Assembly: GCA_022776445.1 (NCBI GenBank)
Contig: JALFHZ010000141.1
Location: 1-46,669 of the forward strand
DNA from: Lachnospiraceae bacterium
GTDB taxonomy: Bacteria; Bacillota; Clostridia; Lachnospirales; Lachnospiraceae
Reading direction: 5' to 3'
Length of the DNA stretch: 46,669 nucleotides
Position numbers and translations under genes: made by a program. Under the pieces are notes generated by a model. That model was not told the origin of the DNA, did no database searches, and saw only the letters and a list, made by a program, of their open reading frames with translations. This document shows positions 32,943 to 42,138 of the stretch, piece by piece (within the stretch, counting starts at the first letter, position 1; each line of letters begins with the position of its first letter).

Positions 32943-34214
32943 TCAGTGCAGTTTGATTTCCCGCATCTGCTGCGGGCCGGTTAATACCAGTGTATTGGGG
33001 AATCGACCTTTCCGAATCCGTGAAACCGGAAAGTCAAAGGATGCGTAGAGCTTCTCCACACCTTCCATATTAAATACCTTACATGAATCTTCATTATACA
33101 AAAAGATTAAATTATCGTCAATATCCGCCTGTGTATATTCATACGTAAATTCCCGGCTCATCACAAATGTTCCGTCTTTTCTGTATACATCCAGACGATT
33201 CATGTACTCACCAGTAGTATTCTTCACAATGACTGCCGCATATTCATCCGAATGAAAAACACTCTGAATTTCCTCTTCTATCGGAATCTGCTTTACCAGC
33301 TCAGGCGATGCCAGATTCTTCGAAGAAAAGAACGTCAGACCGTTTCCGGAAAATGCACAGGAATACGGCTCCCCCATATAGGTAACGCCCGGAACCATGC
33401 TGTCCTGAAACGGATCGTCAAATCCGCCCACAAGCCGGTTCGGGACATTCTTGCCGACCTCCGAGAAGTCATAAAATACCACCCGGTTCTTCATCTCCCC
33501 ATTCAGCAGATACACAAAAGAACACATCAGCTGTGTCCCATCCCCGGAAAGTGAAATATCCAACGGGTATCCGTCCCCGGACATCTTGGTCTTCACCGTA
33601 ATATCCAGAGAACTGCCATCCTTCTTAAAGAACGTGATATAGCTGGCCGTTGAATCTTCCAGCACCGCGGCAACCACCCCGGTGCCCGACACGGAAACCC
33701 GACTGATCGGCAGTACCGTCGTCGCCTGCCCCTGTCGTCCGTCCACACTGCAGATATAGATGCTGTTGCCCTGCCTGTCCGCAATCGCCGCATAATCCCC
33801 GTTCACCGATACCACCGGTGTCTTCATCTCATAGCTCTCCGACCAGATCATCTTGCCCTTGTTGTCGATATAGGAAGCCCCATCTTTGGTATACTTCAGA
33901 ACATTATTCCCGAACTTCTCATACCCTACCAAACTTCCCTCATTCAGATCCATCTGCCAGGCGGTCTCAAAAGTCATATACTGATAACTCCGCTGGTGAT
34001 AAAACCAGCCGGCCGCCAGTGCGCCGATCAGCAGAAGCAGAATCAGGAATCGGATTCCCCGCCGTCTGCGGGCTTTCTTCTGCGCCCTGCGCATCACTTC
34101 CTCGCTGTCCTCCTGCGGTATTCCCGGTCCGGGCTTCGGCATGTCGGAAGAAATCATCTGTCTGCGCAGCTGCCTTTTCTTATTCTCCCGGTTCATTGAG
34201 CTCATATCACTCAT
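32943..34214 (-). CDS. DUF5711 family membrane-anchored beta-propeller protein
   Basis: The 423-residue protein has a basic N-terminal cytoplasmic part (1-50), a single helix (about 52-70, FLILLLLIGALAAGWFY) and a large extracytoplasmic region of repeating beta-strand units (DGASYIDNKGKMIWSESYEM, VSVNGDYAAIADRQGN, VSVSGTGVVAAVLED and others), as in WD-like propellers. The DUF5711 family is known from Lachnospiraceae and has no assigned function. It has a strong promoter (34253-34281). Confidence 0.85.
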   Translation of the reverse strand: MSDMSSMNRENKKRQLRRQMISSDMPKPGPGIPQEDSEEVMRRAQKKARRRRGIRFLILLLLIGALAAGWFYHQRSYQYMTFETAWQMDLNEGSLVGYEKFGNNVLKYTKDGASYIDNKGKMIWSESYEMKTPVVSVNGDYAAIADRQGNSIYICSVDGRQGQATTVLPISRVSVSGTGVVAAVLEDSTASYITFFKKDGSSLDITVKTKMSGDGYPLDISLSGDGTQLMCSFVYLLNGEMKNRVVFYDFSEVGKNVPNRLVGGFDDPFQDSMVPGVTYMGEPYSCAFSGNGLTFFSSKNLASPELVKQIPIEEEIQSVFHSDEYAAVIVKNTTGEYMNRLDVYRKDGTFVMSREFTYEYTQADIDDNLIFLYNEDSCKVFNMEGVEKLYASFDFPVSRIRKGRFPNTLVLTGPQQMREIKLH

Positions 34215-34252
34215 GCTTGTCTATCTCCTGAAAAATGAACATACTACTGGTT

Positions 34253-34281
34253 AGTATAGCGCATTTTGTGTACAGGGTCAA
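34253..34281 (-). promoter_or_regulatory. SigA promoter of the DUF5711 gene
   Basis: TTGACC (34276-34281), 17 bases, TATACT (34253-34258) on the minus strand, about 40 bases before the start codon. Confidence 0.85.
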
Positions 34282-34308
34282 AGATAATTTGACAAATTGA
34301 CAAGAATC

Positions 34309-35535
34309 TTACTCATTCACCGGCGGCACCAGGATCTCCTGCCCTGCCATAATATGACTTCCGTCTCCCAGTCCGTTCCATCGGCATATTTCATCCATTT
34401 CTGCCATGCTTCCGTATCGCTCAATGCAGATGCCGTACAGCGTCTCTCCGTTTTTCACAACATATTTGACTGCATCGGAAGGCACCTGCACCGGTTCTGC
34501 CGGTTCTGACGCTTTGGCGTTGCCGGTCTGTTCTGCCCCGGTGCTGCCGGTCTGCCCCGCTCCGCTTCCACCGGTCTGTCCCGGAACACGGCTGCCGTCC
34601 ATCGGATCTGTTTCATTTTCATACGCCTGACCCGCTGCTTCAACCGCGGCTTCACTGCCGTCTCCCTGCTCGATCACAACTTCCGCCAGTGTCGGATAAA
34701 GCTCCCCCGGCACTTCCTCCACTTCCACATCCGCGCTCTCTGCTCCATCCTTTTCCTTCGGCACTACAGAAGCAATCACGGACTCCATCTCCTTCATCTT
34801 ATGGTAATTGTTGAACATGGCCACTCCGCTGGCAAGCACCAGCACGGAGAGAACTCCGCACACCGTACCCAGACGGCTCACCGCGGACCTGCGATGGAAC
34901 ATCTCCACCCTTTTTTCTTCCAGCTTCTGGCGGAAATCCTGAATCACAGGTTCCCGGGTACCGGATTCCACGCGATGTGCCTCCTTGCGGGACACCATAT
35001 AATCCTGCATCATCTGGTTGCGTTCATAGTAAATGCAGTACCCGCGCAATTTATAAAATCCGTCTTCCGACGCGATGTAAATCGCCTCTTCCCCTTCCAG
35101 CCCGCTGTTCAGATACATCAGCTGATTTTTTGCCGAAAAATACTGCCCGTGCTGTTTCCAGTAATTGAGCGGACTCAGCGTGCATCCCGGAGCGCCGCAC
35201 AGAAACCAGCCCAGCACATTTCTTCTGGGAAACATCTGCTCCATGGTCTGATATGCCCGTTTCCATGCCTCCTCCGTAAATGCCACCTTTTCCCCATCCT
35301 GCGTTACCCCTTCCATCTCCAGAGCACCGTCCACAAAAAGATAGGGAACGCCTTCCTGGCTGCGCATTTCTCCCAGCAGAAGTCCGACCCGCAGATCACG
35401 TCCGCCATTCGGATACAGCCGCTTCAGATATGTATTGACATAATCCTCCACATAAAGTTTCAAACTCTGATCCCGTTCCCCGATCTGCCGGATATTCTTC
35501 GGCAGCTTCGGATACGGATTATATAATTCGCCCAT
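34309..35535 (-). CDS. Membrane protein with C-terminal LysM domain
   Basis: I place the start at ATG 35535 (GGGGTG upstream), giving 408 residues. The cytoplasmic N-terminal part (about 1-225) has a JAB-like flavour around LRVGLLLGEMRSQEGVPYLF, with CGAPGCTLSPLNYWKQHGQY, but I do not claim an activity. A helix follows (about 230-250, LGTVCGVLSVLVLASGVAMF), then a Gly/Thr/Ser-rich spacer. Finally a LysM domain (about 362-408, KYVVKNGETLYGICIERYGS...ILVP) binds peptidoglycan. Similar proteins occur in Lachnospiraceae near sporulation genes; function unknown. Confidence 0.85.
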   Translation of the reverse strand: MGELYNPYPKLPKNIRQIGERDQSLKLYVEDYVNTYLKRLYPNGGRDLRVGLLLGEMRSQEGVPYLFVDGALEMEGVTQDGEKVAFTEEAWKRAYQTMEQMFPRRNVLGWFLCGAPGCTLSPLNYWKQHGQYFSAKNQLMYLNSGLEGEEAIYIASEDGFYKLRGYCIYYERNQMMQDYMVSRKEAHRVESGTREPVIQDFRQKLEEKRVEMFHRRSAVSRLGTVCGVLSVLVLASGVAMFNNYHKMKEMESVIASVVPKEKDGAESADVEVEEVPGELYPTLAEVVIEQGDGSEAAVEAAGQAYENETDPMDGSRVPGQTGGSGAGQTGSTGAEQTGNAKASEPAEPVQVPSDAVKYVVKNGETLYGICIERYGSMAEMDEICRWNGLGDGSHIMAGQEILVPPVNE

Positions 35536-35604
35536 TTTTTCACCCCGCTGTTTTATTTCTTTACGATCCAAACGATCATAACACAGACCGGGGCGCCAAT
35601 TTTG

Positions 35605-36171
35605 TCAAACCACTGCACGGTTTTCTAAAAACTGTTCGACAAGAAACGCACTCTCGCAAATGTAATCCGCCAGCCGCATGACAATCGACAGCCGGATACT
35701 CTGAAGCATCAGCGGATCGCGATTGCCATATCCGCCGACAATCCCCGTGATAAAAATATCCCCCACTGCCTGAAGCTTCTTGCACACCCCAAGCCCCGGC
35801 CGAAGCGCGCCTTTTCCAATCGTCACACATCCCACATGATCCTGTCTTCCGACGGAAGCATCAACCGCCACAACCACATGATCAGAATAACAGGTTTTCA
35901 CCAGTTCCATGGCCTGTTCCAGATTCATCGCATGTACCGGCCGCTCCAGGGTGCCCATGATCTGGATTCTCCGCACCTGCTGCTCCTTTAATTTATAGCC
36001 GATCAGCGGTCCCAGACTGTCACCGGTAGAACGATCTGTCCCGATGCACAGAAACAGAACACCTGCCTTGCCCTGCTCTCTCTGAATCTCACAGATCAAC
36101 TCCTGAAGCGTGTGCGCACAATATCCTGTCTCCTCGATGCGGCTGGAATCAAAATAATAAACCGTTTTCAT
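35605..36171 (-). CDS. yyaC: YyaC family spore protease-like protein
   Basis: The 188-residue protein is of the YyaC type, related to the Gpr germination protease fold. It shows VLFLCIGTDRSTGDSLGPLI, GTLERPVHAMNLEQAM, VVVAVDASVGRQDHVGCVTIG and DIFITGIVGGYGNRDPLMLQ. In Bacillus the gene belongs to sporulation regulons; the substrate is unknown. ATG 36171 has a GGTGAG box upstream. The LysM gene follows after 69 bases. Its presence suggests a spore-former. Confidence 0.9.
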   Translation of the reverse strand: MKTVYYFDSSRIEETGYCAHTLQELICEIQREQGKAGVLFLCIGTDRSTGDSLGPLIGYKLKEQQVRRIQIMGTLERPVHAMNLEQAMELVKTCYSDHVVVAVDASVGRQDHVGCVTIGKGALRPGLGVCKKLQAVGDIFITGIVGGYGNRDPLMLQSIRLSIVMRLADYICESAFLVEQFLENRAVV

Positions 36172-36251
36172 GACCGACTCACCTGAACTTCCAATTTGTT
36201 ATTCCTAGTATAATCCTGACCGGTAGAATTTATACGCCTGTTCAACACGTC

Positions 36252-36282
36252 AAAAAGGGAATGCACCTGCCGGCACATCCCC
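36252..36282 (-). terminator. Terminator of the coiled-coil membrane protein gene
   Basis: GGGGATGTGCC pairs with GGTGCATTCCC (including G-U pairs) and is followed by TTTTTG on the minus strand. Confidence 0.85.
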
Positions 36283-36310
36283 TCAATCGGTCTCTTCTTC
36301 CATTGATCGT

Positions 36311-37405
36311 TTATGATTCCTTCCTGTTTCTGTGAATCGTGATTGCCTCACTCACATTGGAAGCCTGGCCATTCTGCACAATCGTGTACAGCTCGGCAAT
36401 CTTAAGCGGGTCCAGATATTCCTTGCCCAGATACGTTCCGTAGTGGTCCGTAATATACAGACGTTTCTCCTTCACTTCTGCCGCTGTTGCCTTCAGCTGT
36501 TCCGACACCTGCAGATACTCATTCTCAATCTGATCCAGTTTTTCTTTATAATTATGCTCGATTTCATCCTGAAGGATGGTCTTCGTCACGGTCTCAAAGG
36601 TGTTCAGCGCTTCATTCTTCTTCGCCGTCACCTCATTCAAATCCTGCTGAAACTGAGCGATCTCATCATCGAACTTTTCCAGATTGTATTGTGCTTCATC
36701 CCGATCCTTCTTGATCGTAGAGGTCACCCGACGAATCGCCTTCGCATTGGCACGCATATCATCCAGATAACGACGTCCCACTCGAAGAGTTTCCATATGC
36801 TGCATCTTGGTTCTGTTGCCGATCGCCACATAGATTCCGCCCACGATCAGGATATCCAGCACATAGATGACAATCAGATGCACGGTTGTATGATTCGGAA
36901 CCGCCTGATAAATGCCGTAGGGCAAGGCCAGAAAGCAAAGCAGCACAAAAATCAGCAGCGTCAGGATCTCCTTCGGCCATTTTGGAAAATACAGACTGTA
37001 ATACAACGCAGAGCGGCAGAAGCCCGGCACATGTTTTTTCTGAAAGAGGGATTTCATCTGCGCTTTCAATTCCTTCGTGCTTGCATAAAAATCAGCCGTC
37101 TCATCAGCAATCCGGTCTTTCACACCCTGATTTTTCGCTTTCTCCCGCTTGCTTTTCGCCTTTTTGAGCTGATCCTGCGCCTTATTGATCTCCTTGTCAT
37201 AGCTGGCACAGATCTCGTCTTTGCGCTTTTTCACCGTCTGCTGTATCGCATCTGCAATCGTCTTTCGCTCCTGCTCCAACGCCTTTCCCAAACGTTTTTC
37301 ATCTGCCTGAAGCTGCGTCTCCCTGTCCTCTGAGATCGACAATTCCTCCAGCGCATCTCTGGCTTTCCCCAAAAACGCCAGACATTCTTCCGCTGTCTTT
37401 ACCAT
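36311..37405 (-). CDS. Coiled-coil protein with two central membrane helices
   Basis: I do not recognise this 364-residue protein. A highly charged coiled coil (about 20-120) is followed by two hydrophobic helices (about 145-168 ILTLLIFVLLCFLALPYGIY and 176-197 LIVIYVLDILIVGGIYVAIG). A second long charged coiled coil (about 215-320) and a short C-terminal domain come after. No signal peptide is seen. With two helices both coiled coils should lie on the same side, probably the cytoplasm. It could be an envelope scaffold. Monocistronic, with its own terminator. Confidence 0.8.
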   Translation of the reverse strand: MVKTAEECLAFLGKARDALEELSISEDRETQLQADEKRLGKALEQERKTIADAIQQTVKKRKDEICASYDKEINKAQDQLKKAKSKREKAKNQGVKDRIADETADFYASTKELKAQMKSLFQKKHVPGFCRSALYYSLYFPKWPKEILTLLIFVLLCFLALPYGIYQAVPNHTTVHLIVIYVLDILIVGGIYVAIGNRTKMQHMETLRVGRRYLDDMRANAKAIRRVTSTIKKDRDEAQYNLEKFDDEIAQFQQDLNEVTAKKNEALNTFETVTKTILQDEIEHNYKEKLDQIENEYLQVSEQLKATAAEVKEKRLYITDHYGTYLGKEYLDPLKIAELYTIVQNGQASNVSEAITIHRNRKES

Positions 37406-37548
37406 AACCGGTCCTCCTTCGCATGTTTCATTCGAATCTCTTATGAACGCATACCATGATACTGTTTATAGTTTACTACAGAATAGAATGTTGGACAAGA
37501 CGGGAATACGGATTTTATTTGATCTGCATCACATTCCATGGGGATCCG

Positions 37549-37577
37549 TTTACTTTTCTCTCAAAATCCGTTATACT
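37549..37577 (+). promoter_or_regulatory. Promoter of the 88-residue protein gene
   Basis: TTTACT (37549-37554), 17 bases, TATACT (37572-37577), 66 bases before the start codon. Confidence 0.6.
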
Positions 37578-37643
37578 AAAAAACAATCAACCGCCGTCGG
37601 AAATCATGACATGCCAAATAAAAGGACCAGGAGGTACATTTAT

Positions 37644-37910
37644 ATGTTTCGAATGTGGGGAAAAATCTGGAAAAACAACCATATGCTTCAGGACACCGTC
37701 ATCTGTCAGACCGATTACAGCCAGTCCCGCACTGCGATGGTATTTCAATCTCTGGATGATATCTGTTATGAATTTGACCTGAGCAAGCCGATCTGGCTGG
37801 ATGCCAATATTGAAGAGTTCAAACGTCACGATAAAACACGTTTTTCACAGGATAATTTCATTGAGCAAATTGATTTTGACTTTCTGGAAATCCAGGTAAT
37901 TGAAGAATGA
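37644..37910 (+). CDS. Small conserved-looking protein, function unknown
   Basis: The frame is open from 37443, but the AGGAGG box at about 37629-37634 and the promoter point to ATG 37644 (88 residues, MFRMWGKIWKNNHML). The product is soluble, with aromatic and acidic residues (DDICYEFDLSKPIWLDANIE) and an acidic C terminus. I do not recognise the family. It stands alone between a divergent and a convergent gene and ends at the hairpin 37921-37959. Confidence 0.75.
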   Translation: MFRMWGKIWKNNHMLQDTVICQTDYSQSRTAMVFQSLDDICYEFDLSKPIWLDANIEEFKRHDKTRFSQDNFIEQIDFDFLEIQVIEE

Positions 37911-37920
37911 TAAACAAAGA

Positions 37921-37959
37921 CTCCGTACCACAGTGACCATGCACCACTGCGGCACGGAG
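37921..37959. terminator. Bidirectional terminator hairpin
   Basis: CTCCGTACCACAGTG and CACTGCGGCACGGAG make a long stem (two mismatches) between convergent genes. TTTG follows on both sides, so it may serve both. Confidence 0.7.
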
Positions 37960-37968
37960 CCTTTGCCG

Positions 37969-38949
37969 TTACGCCAGATATTCCTTCAGAATATCCCCTA
38001 ACAGCTGCATTTCCTCCGGCTTCAGATTCTTCAGCCAGTTGCCGTCCGAAGCTCCCGGCCGATCCCGGCTCGCGGCAATCTGCTCCAGGCTCTGTTTCAG
38101 ATAATCTGCCTCGGAACGGCGATCCGACCTGCGATCCGCCGTGGAATCAGAGGCCGCACGCACATTTTGTATCTCCCGGTTTTGAGCAGACTGTGCCTGT
38201 ACTGCCTGCGCCGCCCGCCTCGCTGCGCGCCCGGAAAGCTTTTTCCTGCCTTTCTGCCCTATTTCAGAGCCGTCACCGCTCACAACGTCTCCGTCATCCA
38301 TTTCTGCAGCAGCCGTATTCATTGCCGCTCCGTACGGCAGCTCCTCCTGCTGCATTACCCGTTCCCGTCCGCTTCCGAATCTCTCACCGCGCCTTCTCCG
38401 TTCTTCCATTCCGTCCATACTGCCTTCCGACGGAAGATTGCGCGCCATCCTCGGGCACATCACATTTTCCATATAATCCTGCAGTGCGGTCAGAATCCGC
38501 TCTCTCCTGCTGCCGGACACTCCCAGGTCAAACATCATGGAAAACATCGCCATCAGTACAGCTCCGCCTCCATACATCACAATGTAAAACGTATCCAGAC
38601 GATACCAGTAGGCAGCAAACGCTGCTGCTGCACCTGCCAGCAGGCACAGCCAGGTCCACTGCATGGAAAAACCTGTCCATCCCTGCAGCGTAAGCCCTGC
38701 AAAACGCAGATCATTTAACTGATGCTCCAGCCAGGCTCTGCTGTCCCGCATTCCCTGGTTGATCCGGTATGTATTTTCCGCCTTCTGTCTCAGTTCCTTC
38801 AGGCGCTTATTTCTGGTCACTGCCAGGTTCGTGCTTTCTTTCAGTAATCCTTTGTAAAGGCGGCCGGTAATCAGTCTTGTCAGTACACCGAGTCCGCAGA
38901 ATACCGCCAGCACATACAGTGCTCTCCCTGTTTCCAACAATTGCAGCAT
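37969..38949 (-). CDS. Membrane protein with three N-terminal helices and a disordered tail
   Basis: Unrecognised 326-residue protein. Helix 1 is at about 9-28, then a charged helical segment (35-85), then two helices (about 97-115 and 120-145, LLAGAAAAFAAYWYRL and IVMYGGGAVLMAMFSMMF). The last 150 residues are polar, rich in Arg, Ala, Gln and Ser, and likely disordered, ending with a short helix (LKPEEMQLLGDILKEYLA). GGGGA precedes ATG 38949. A TATAAT (-10) with a TTTCCA box 17 bases upstream is seen near 38992-39020. Function unknown. Confidence 0.75.
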   Translation of the reverse strand: MLQLLETGRALYVLAVFCGLGVLTRLITGRLYKGLLKESTNLAVTRNKRLKELRQKAENTYRINQGMRDSRAWLEHQLNDLRFAGLTLQGWTGFSMQWTWLCLLAGAAAAFAAYWYRLDTFYIVMYGGGAVLMAMFSMMFDLGVSGSRRERILTALQDYMENVMCPRMARNLPSEGSMDGMEERRRRGERFGSGRERVMQQEELPYGAAMNTAAAEMDDGDVVSGDGSEIGQKGRKKLSGRAARRAAQAVQAQSAQNREIQNVRAASDSTADRRSDRRSEADYLKQSLEQIAASRDRPGASDGNWLKNLKPEEMQLLGDILKEYLA

Positions 38950-39085
38950 AAAACAGTTCCCCTTTCTTTCCTGAAATTTTCAGACGCCTTTTATTATAGC
39001 CGCCCAAAAACGTTTTGGAAAGTTCACGGAGCCTAGAATCGTTCGTCAAAGTTCGCTGCAAATCGCTTATTAACTTAAGGTTTCA

Positions 39086-39778
39086 TCAGAACGCTGCGAT
39101 CAGCGCTCGGGTCAGGTTCGCACTGTGAATAACCGCCAGCCGTTCAAACTCCGGATAATCCATGCTTGCACTGTCATCCGCTTTGTCTGAAATCGCACGA
39201 ATGATCAGAAACGGAACCTGATTCAGATGCGCAGCCTGTGCAATCGCTGCTCCCTCCATCTCCGTACAGTATCCGGAGAATGTCTCAACCAGCCAGTTCT
39301 TTTTATTCTTATCGGAAATAAACTGATCACCGGTCAGCACGCGCCCCTCATGGACTGCGATCTCCGGATTCACCTGCTCACAGCATTCTTTTGCCATCTC
39401 GCGCATTTTCGCATCCGCCTCAAAGGAAAATACATCCATCTGCGGAATCTGTCCCACCGGGTATCCGAACGCAATTGCTTCTACATCATGCTGAACGGCA
39501 TCCGTGGAAAGAACCATGTCCCCGATATTGATCTCTGCACGCAGAGATCCTGCAATTCCCGTATTTACAATTCCATCCACGGCAAAGTGATCCACCAGAA
39601 TCTGCACACACATTGCCGCATTCACCTTGCCAATACCGGACCGTACGACCACAGTCTCTTTTCCGTCAATCGTTCCTTTGTAAAATTCCATACCGGCCAC
39701 CGTGGTAATCTCCGACTGTACCATCTCATTCTTCAGCAGTTCGACTTCCTGCGGCATCGCACCAATAATTCCTAACAT
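39086..39778 (-). CDS. mtnN: 5'-methylthioadenosine/S-adenosylhomocysteine nucleosidase
   Basis: From ATG 39778 (AGAGG upstream) the product has 230 residues, the usual size. It starts MLGIIGAMPQEVELLKNEM and has VVRSGIGKVNAAMC, VDGIVNTGIAGSL, DAVQHDVEAIAFGYPVGQIP, GDQFISDKNKKNWL, EMEGAAIAQAAHLNQVPFL and IRAISDKADDSASMDY (catalytic Asp). It cleaves adenine from methylthioadenosine and S-adenosylhomocysteine, feeding methionine salvage and the AI-2 precursor route. Monocistronic; its promoter overlaps that of the divergent TSCPD gene. Confidence 0.96.
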   Translation of the reverse strand: MLGIIGAMPQEVELLKNEMVQSEITTVAGMEFYKGTIDGKETVVVRSGIGKVNAAMCVQILVDHFAVDGIVNTGIAGSLRAEINIGDMVLSTDAVQHDVEAIAFGYPVGQIPQMDVFSFEADAKMREMAKECCEQVNPEIAVHEGRVLTGDQFISDKNKKNWLVETFSGYCTEMEGAAIAQAAHLNQVPFLIIRAISDKADDSASMDYPEFERLAVIHSANLTRALIAAF

Positions 39779-39831
39779 ATCAAAACCTCTTTCTCTTCGT
39801 TTTATTCTATGGCCTGTTTCCACTATCCACC

Positions 39832-39883
39832 ATTATATCTGCGGATTCCTCTCTTGACAATCCCTTTCCACCCTGACTATAAT
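39832..39883. promoter_or_regulatory. Overlapping divergent promoters for mtnN and the TSCPD gene
   Basis: Plus strand: TTGACA (39854-39859), 18 bases, TATAAT (39878-39883). Minus strand: TTGTCA (39855-39860), 17 bases, TATAAT (39832-39837). The two -35 boxes cover the same five base pairs, so the two polymerases cannot bind together. Confidence 0.8.
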
Positions 39884-39945
39884 TAGCTAACGATGTTAAT
39901 CAAAGCTGTCGTTCAGAATATTTCTAAAGAATGGAGGAATTACAA

Positions 39946-40197
39946 ATGATGGTCTATAAAACACGAGGCGTATGTGCAAGAGAAATTCATTTTGATATCA
40001 AAGACAACAAGCTCACCAACGTAAGCTACATCGGCGGCTGCTCCGGCAACACCCAGGGCGTAGCACGACTGGTAGAAGGCATGGATGTCGATGAGGCGAT
40101 CCATCGTCTGGAAGGTATCCACTGCGGACCGAAGCCCACCTCCTGCCCGGATCAGCTGGCAAGAGCCCTGAAAGCCTATAAGGAAGAGCAGAAATAA
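39946..40197 (+). CDS. TSCPD domain protein (TIGR03905 type)
   Basis: The GGAGG box at 39936-39940 fits ATG 39946 (83 residues). The product carries GVCAREIHFDIKDNKLTNVS, GGCSGNTQGVARLVEGMDV, EGIHCGPKPTSCPDQLARAL, the TSCPD motif seen at the end of ribonucleotide reductases. Three conserved cysteines suggest metal binding. As a free small protein its role is unknown. The broken epimerase-like gene starts one base after its stop, so the two form an operon. Confidence 0.92.
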   Translation: MMVYKTRGVCAREIHFDIKDNKLTNVSYIGGCSGNTQGVARLVEGMDVDEAIHRLEGIHCGPKPTSCPDQLARALKAYKEEQK

Positions 40198-40198
40198 T

Positions 40199-41200
40199 AT
40201 GAAAGCATTATTGATTGGAGGAACCGGAACCATCAGCACCGCTGTCGCTGCACTTGCCCGGAAACGCGGCTGGGAGCTCACACTGCTGAACCGCGGCCAC
40301 AAACCGGTTCCGGAGGGAATGAAATCCATCATCGCGGATATCCGCGATGAAGAAGCTGCTGCACAGGCTGTCGATGGTCTGCAGTTTGATGTCGTCGCAC
40401 AGTTTATCGGTTACAATGCCGAAGATGTCCTGCGCGATATCCGCCTGTTTAGCGGCAGGACAAAACAGTATATCTTTATCAGCAGTGCCTCTGCCTATCA
40501 GAAACCGCTGCAGCACTACCGGATTACCGAAAGCACGCCTCTGGTCAATCCTTACTGGACCTAGTCCCAGAAAAAGATCGAGGCGGAGGATGCCCTGTTG
40601 CAGGCATACCGCAAAGACGGTTTTCCGGTCACGATCGTCCGCCCAAGCCACACTTATGACGGGACCAAGCCTCCGGTAGCTCTGCACGGACGCGGCAGTA
40701 ACTGGCAGATACTAAAACGGATTCTGGATGATAAACCGGTGATCATCCCCGGTGACGGCTCCTCGCTGTGGACCCTGACTCACTCCACCGACTTTGCCAA
40801 AGGCTACGTCGGCCTGATGGGCAACCCTCATGCGATTGGAAATGCTTACCATATCACCAGTGACGAAAGTATGACCTGGAACCAGATCTATGAAATCATT
40901 GCCGATACCCTTGGAAAACCTCTGAAGGCACTTCATGTCGCTTCTGATTTCCTGGCCCGCCACGGTGAATCCTATGATTTCCGCGGACAGCTTCTGGGTG
41001 ACAAGGCCGTTTCCGTAGTATTTGACAATTCCAAAATCAAGGCTGCTGTCCCGGATTTTGTCTGCACCGTTTCCATGGCCGAAGGACTCAGAAACTCTGT
41101 GAACTATATGCTGGAACATAAAGAACTGCAGGTGGAAGATCCGGAATTTGATCAGTGGTGTGATGCGATTGTGGAGAGGATGAAGAGAGCGGAGGAATAG
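40199..41200 (+). pseudogene. NAD-dependent epimerase/dehydratase-like gene broken by an in-frame TAG
   Basis: Read through one stop codon, the frame encodes 333 residues of an extended SDR protein: MKALLIGGTGTISTAVAALA (NAD site), VVAQFIGYNAEDV, YIFISSASAYQKP, VTIVRPSHTYD, GDGSSLWTLTHSTDFAKGYVGL and a full C-terminal half. Codon 122 (40562-40564) is TAG, between NPYWT and SQKKIEAED, where relatives usually have tyrosine in the catalytic YxxxK-like stretch. A single nonsense change (or a sequencing error) explains it. A restart at ATG 40598 would lack the NAD site. Confidence 0.88.
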
Positions 41201-41216
41201 CCTTCGCTCTGTTTTT
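41186..41216 (+). terminator. Terminator after the epimerase-like pseudogene
   Basis: AGAGCG and CGCTCT form a stem that overlaps the stop codon and is followed by GTTTTTATT on the plus strand. Confidence 0.7.
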
Positions 41217-42138
41217 ATTCTCTCGGCCCCAAAAATCTGTCGCCATTTAAATGAATCATATGATCCGGATTATCCGCGATCCAAATTTCTGTATCCCATG
41301 CGATTTCCAACAACATCTCTTTGCATTTTTTCATGGTCAAAAATGCTGTTATATAAATCAGACCGGCCGTGCAATTCTCACAAGAACGCTTTATCCTGTA
41401 TACACGTTCCTGTGTCATGGGGCCGACAGATGTGACCGCTTCAATAAAATAGACCCAGTTTTTCTCAGAATCATAAAGCACAATATCAGGAAGTGCCGCA
41501 TTATCAAATATGCCTATCCCTAATTCTGAAATTCTATCCTTGTTAAAGTACAAAAATCGGTCAGCCGTATCTCCCACATATAATAATTCCGCATTTTTAA
41601 CAAACCGTGGAACAAACTCCTCCAAAATCGCCTGCTGCAATTTATTATGAGGCGACCGTTTAAATTCTATCCGAATCCCGTCCGGCAGTTCAAAAGATGC
41701 CTTTTCCATCATCTTTTTCTGCTCATAAATATCCTGTAAAGCCCGATGCGTCTGTAAATAATGTTCCAGTTCATCGTTCCACTGATCTGTCTCATATAAG
41801 CGGAACAATCTGGCAGTTTCCCTGGTCAGACGGTATTTCGTATTTGGACTGTTTGTGACTGCGGCATTATTCTCAATAATCGCTGCGTCACATAGCGGTT
41901 TCAATGAATCTTTTCGAAATGTTTCCCGTGTATTTTCTTTATAATCCCTTCCATATTTCTCATTAATAAATCCGAGAATATCATGTGGCCGCAAATATTC
42001 TTCCGTAACCTGTTTCCACTTGCTGTTTTCTTTTAATCCTGAAAGTGCTAACATGGTAAGCGCTGTCCGTTCATTCTGCTGTTTCTTAGGAACTTTTAAC
42101 TGTTCCAAAATACATTGCATTTCAACAATTTTCCCCAT
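41215..42138 (-). CDS. Type II restriction endonuclease, BsuBI/PstI family
   Basis: ATG 42138 follows GAGGAGG; the product has 307 residues. The N-terminal part is a winged-helix-like domain (LRPHDILGFINEKYGRDY, TRETFRKDSLKPL). The C-terminal nuclease domain has LLYVGDTADRFLYFN, ALPDIVLYD and VYFIEAVTSVGPM, the PD...E core of the BsuBI/PstI family, which cuts CTGCAG. The start overlaps the methyltransferase end by 17 bases. Target sequence is inferred from the family only. Its AT-rich base composition differs from the flanking genes. Confidence 0.9.
   Translation of the reverse strand: MGKIVEMQCILEQLKVPKKQQNERTALTMLALSGLKENSKWKQVTEEYLRPHDILGFINEKYGRDYKENTRETFRKDSLKPLCDAAIIENNAAVTNSPNTKYRLTRETARLFRLYETDQWNDELEHYLQTHRALQDIYEQKKMMEKASFELPDGIRIEFKRSPHNKLQQAILEEFVPRFVKNAELLYVGDTADRFLYFNKDRISELGIGIFDNAALPDIVLYDSEKNWVYFIEAVTSVGPMTQERVYRIKRSCENCTAGLIYITAFLTMKKCKEMLLEIAWDTEIWIADNPDHMIHLNGDRFLGPRE

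Noticed and set aside
36190-36240. Sporulation sigma-factor promoter for yyaC
   Set aside because: A TATACT is present but neither a SigA -35 box nor a convincing SigF/SigG pattern aligns at proper spacing.
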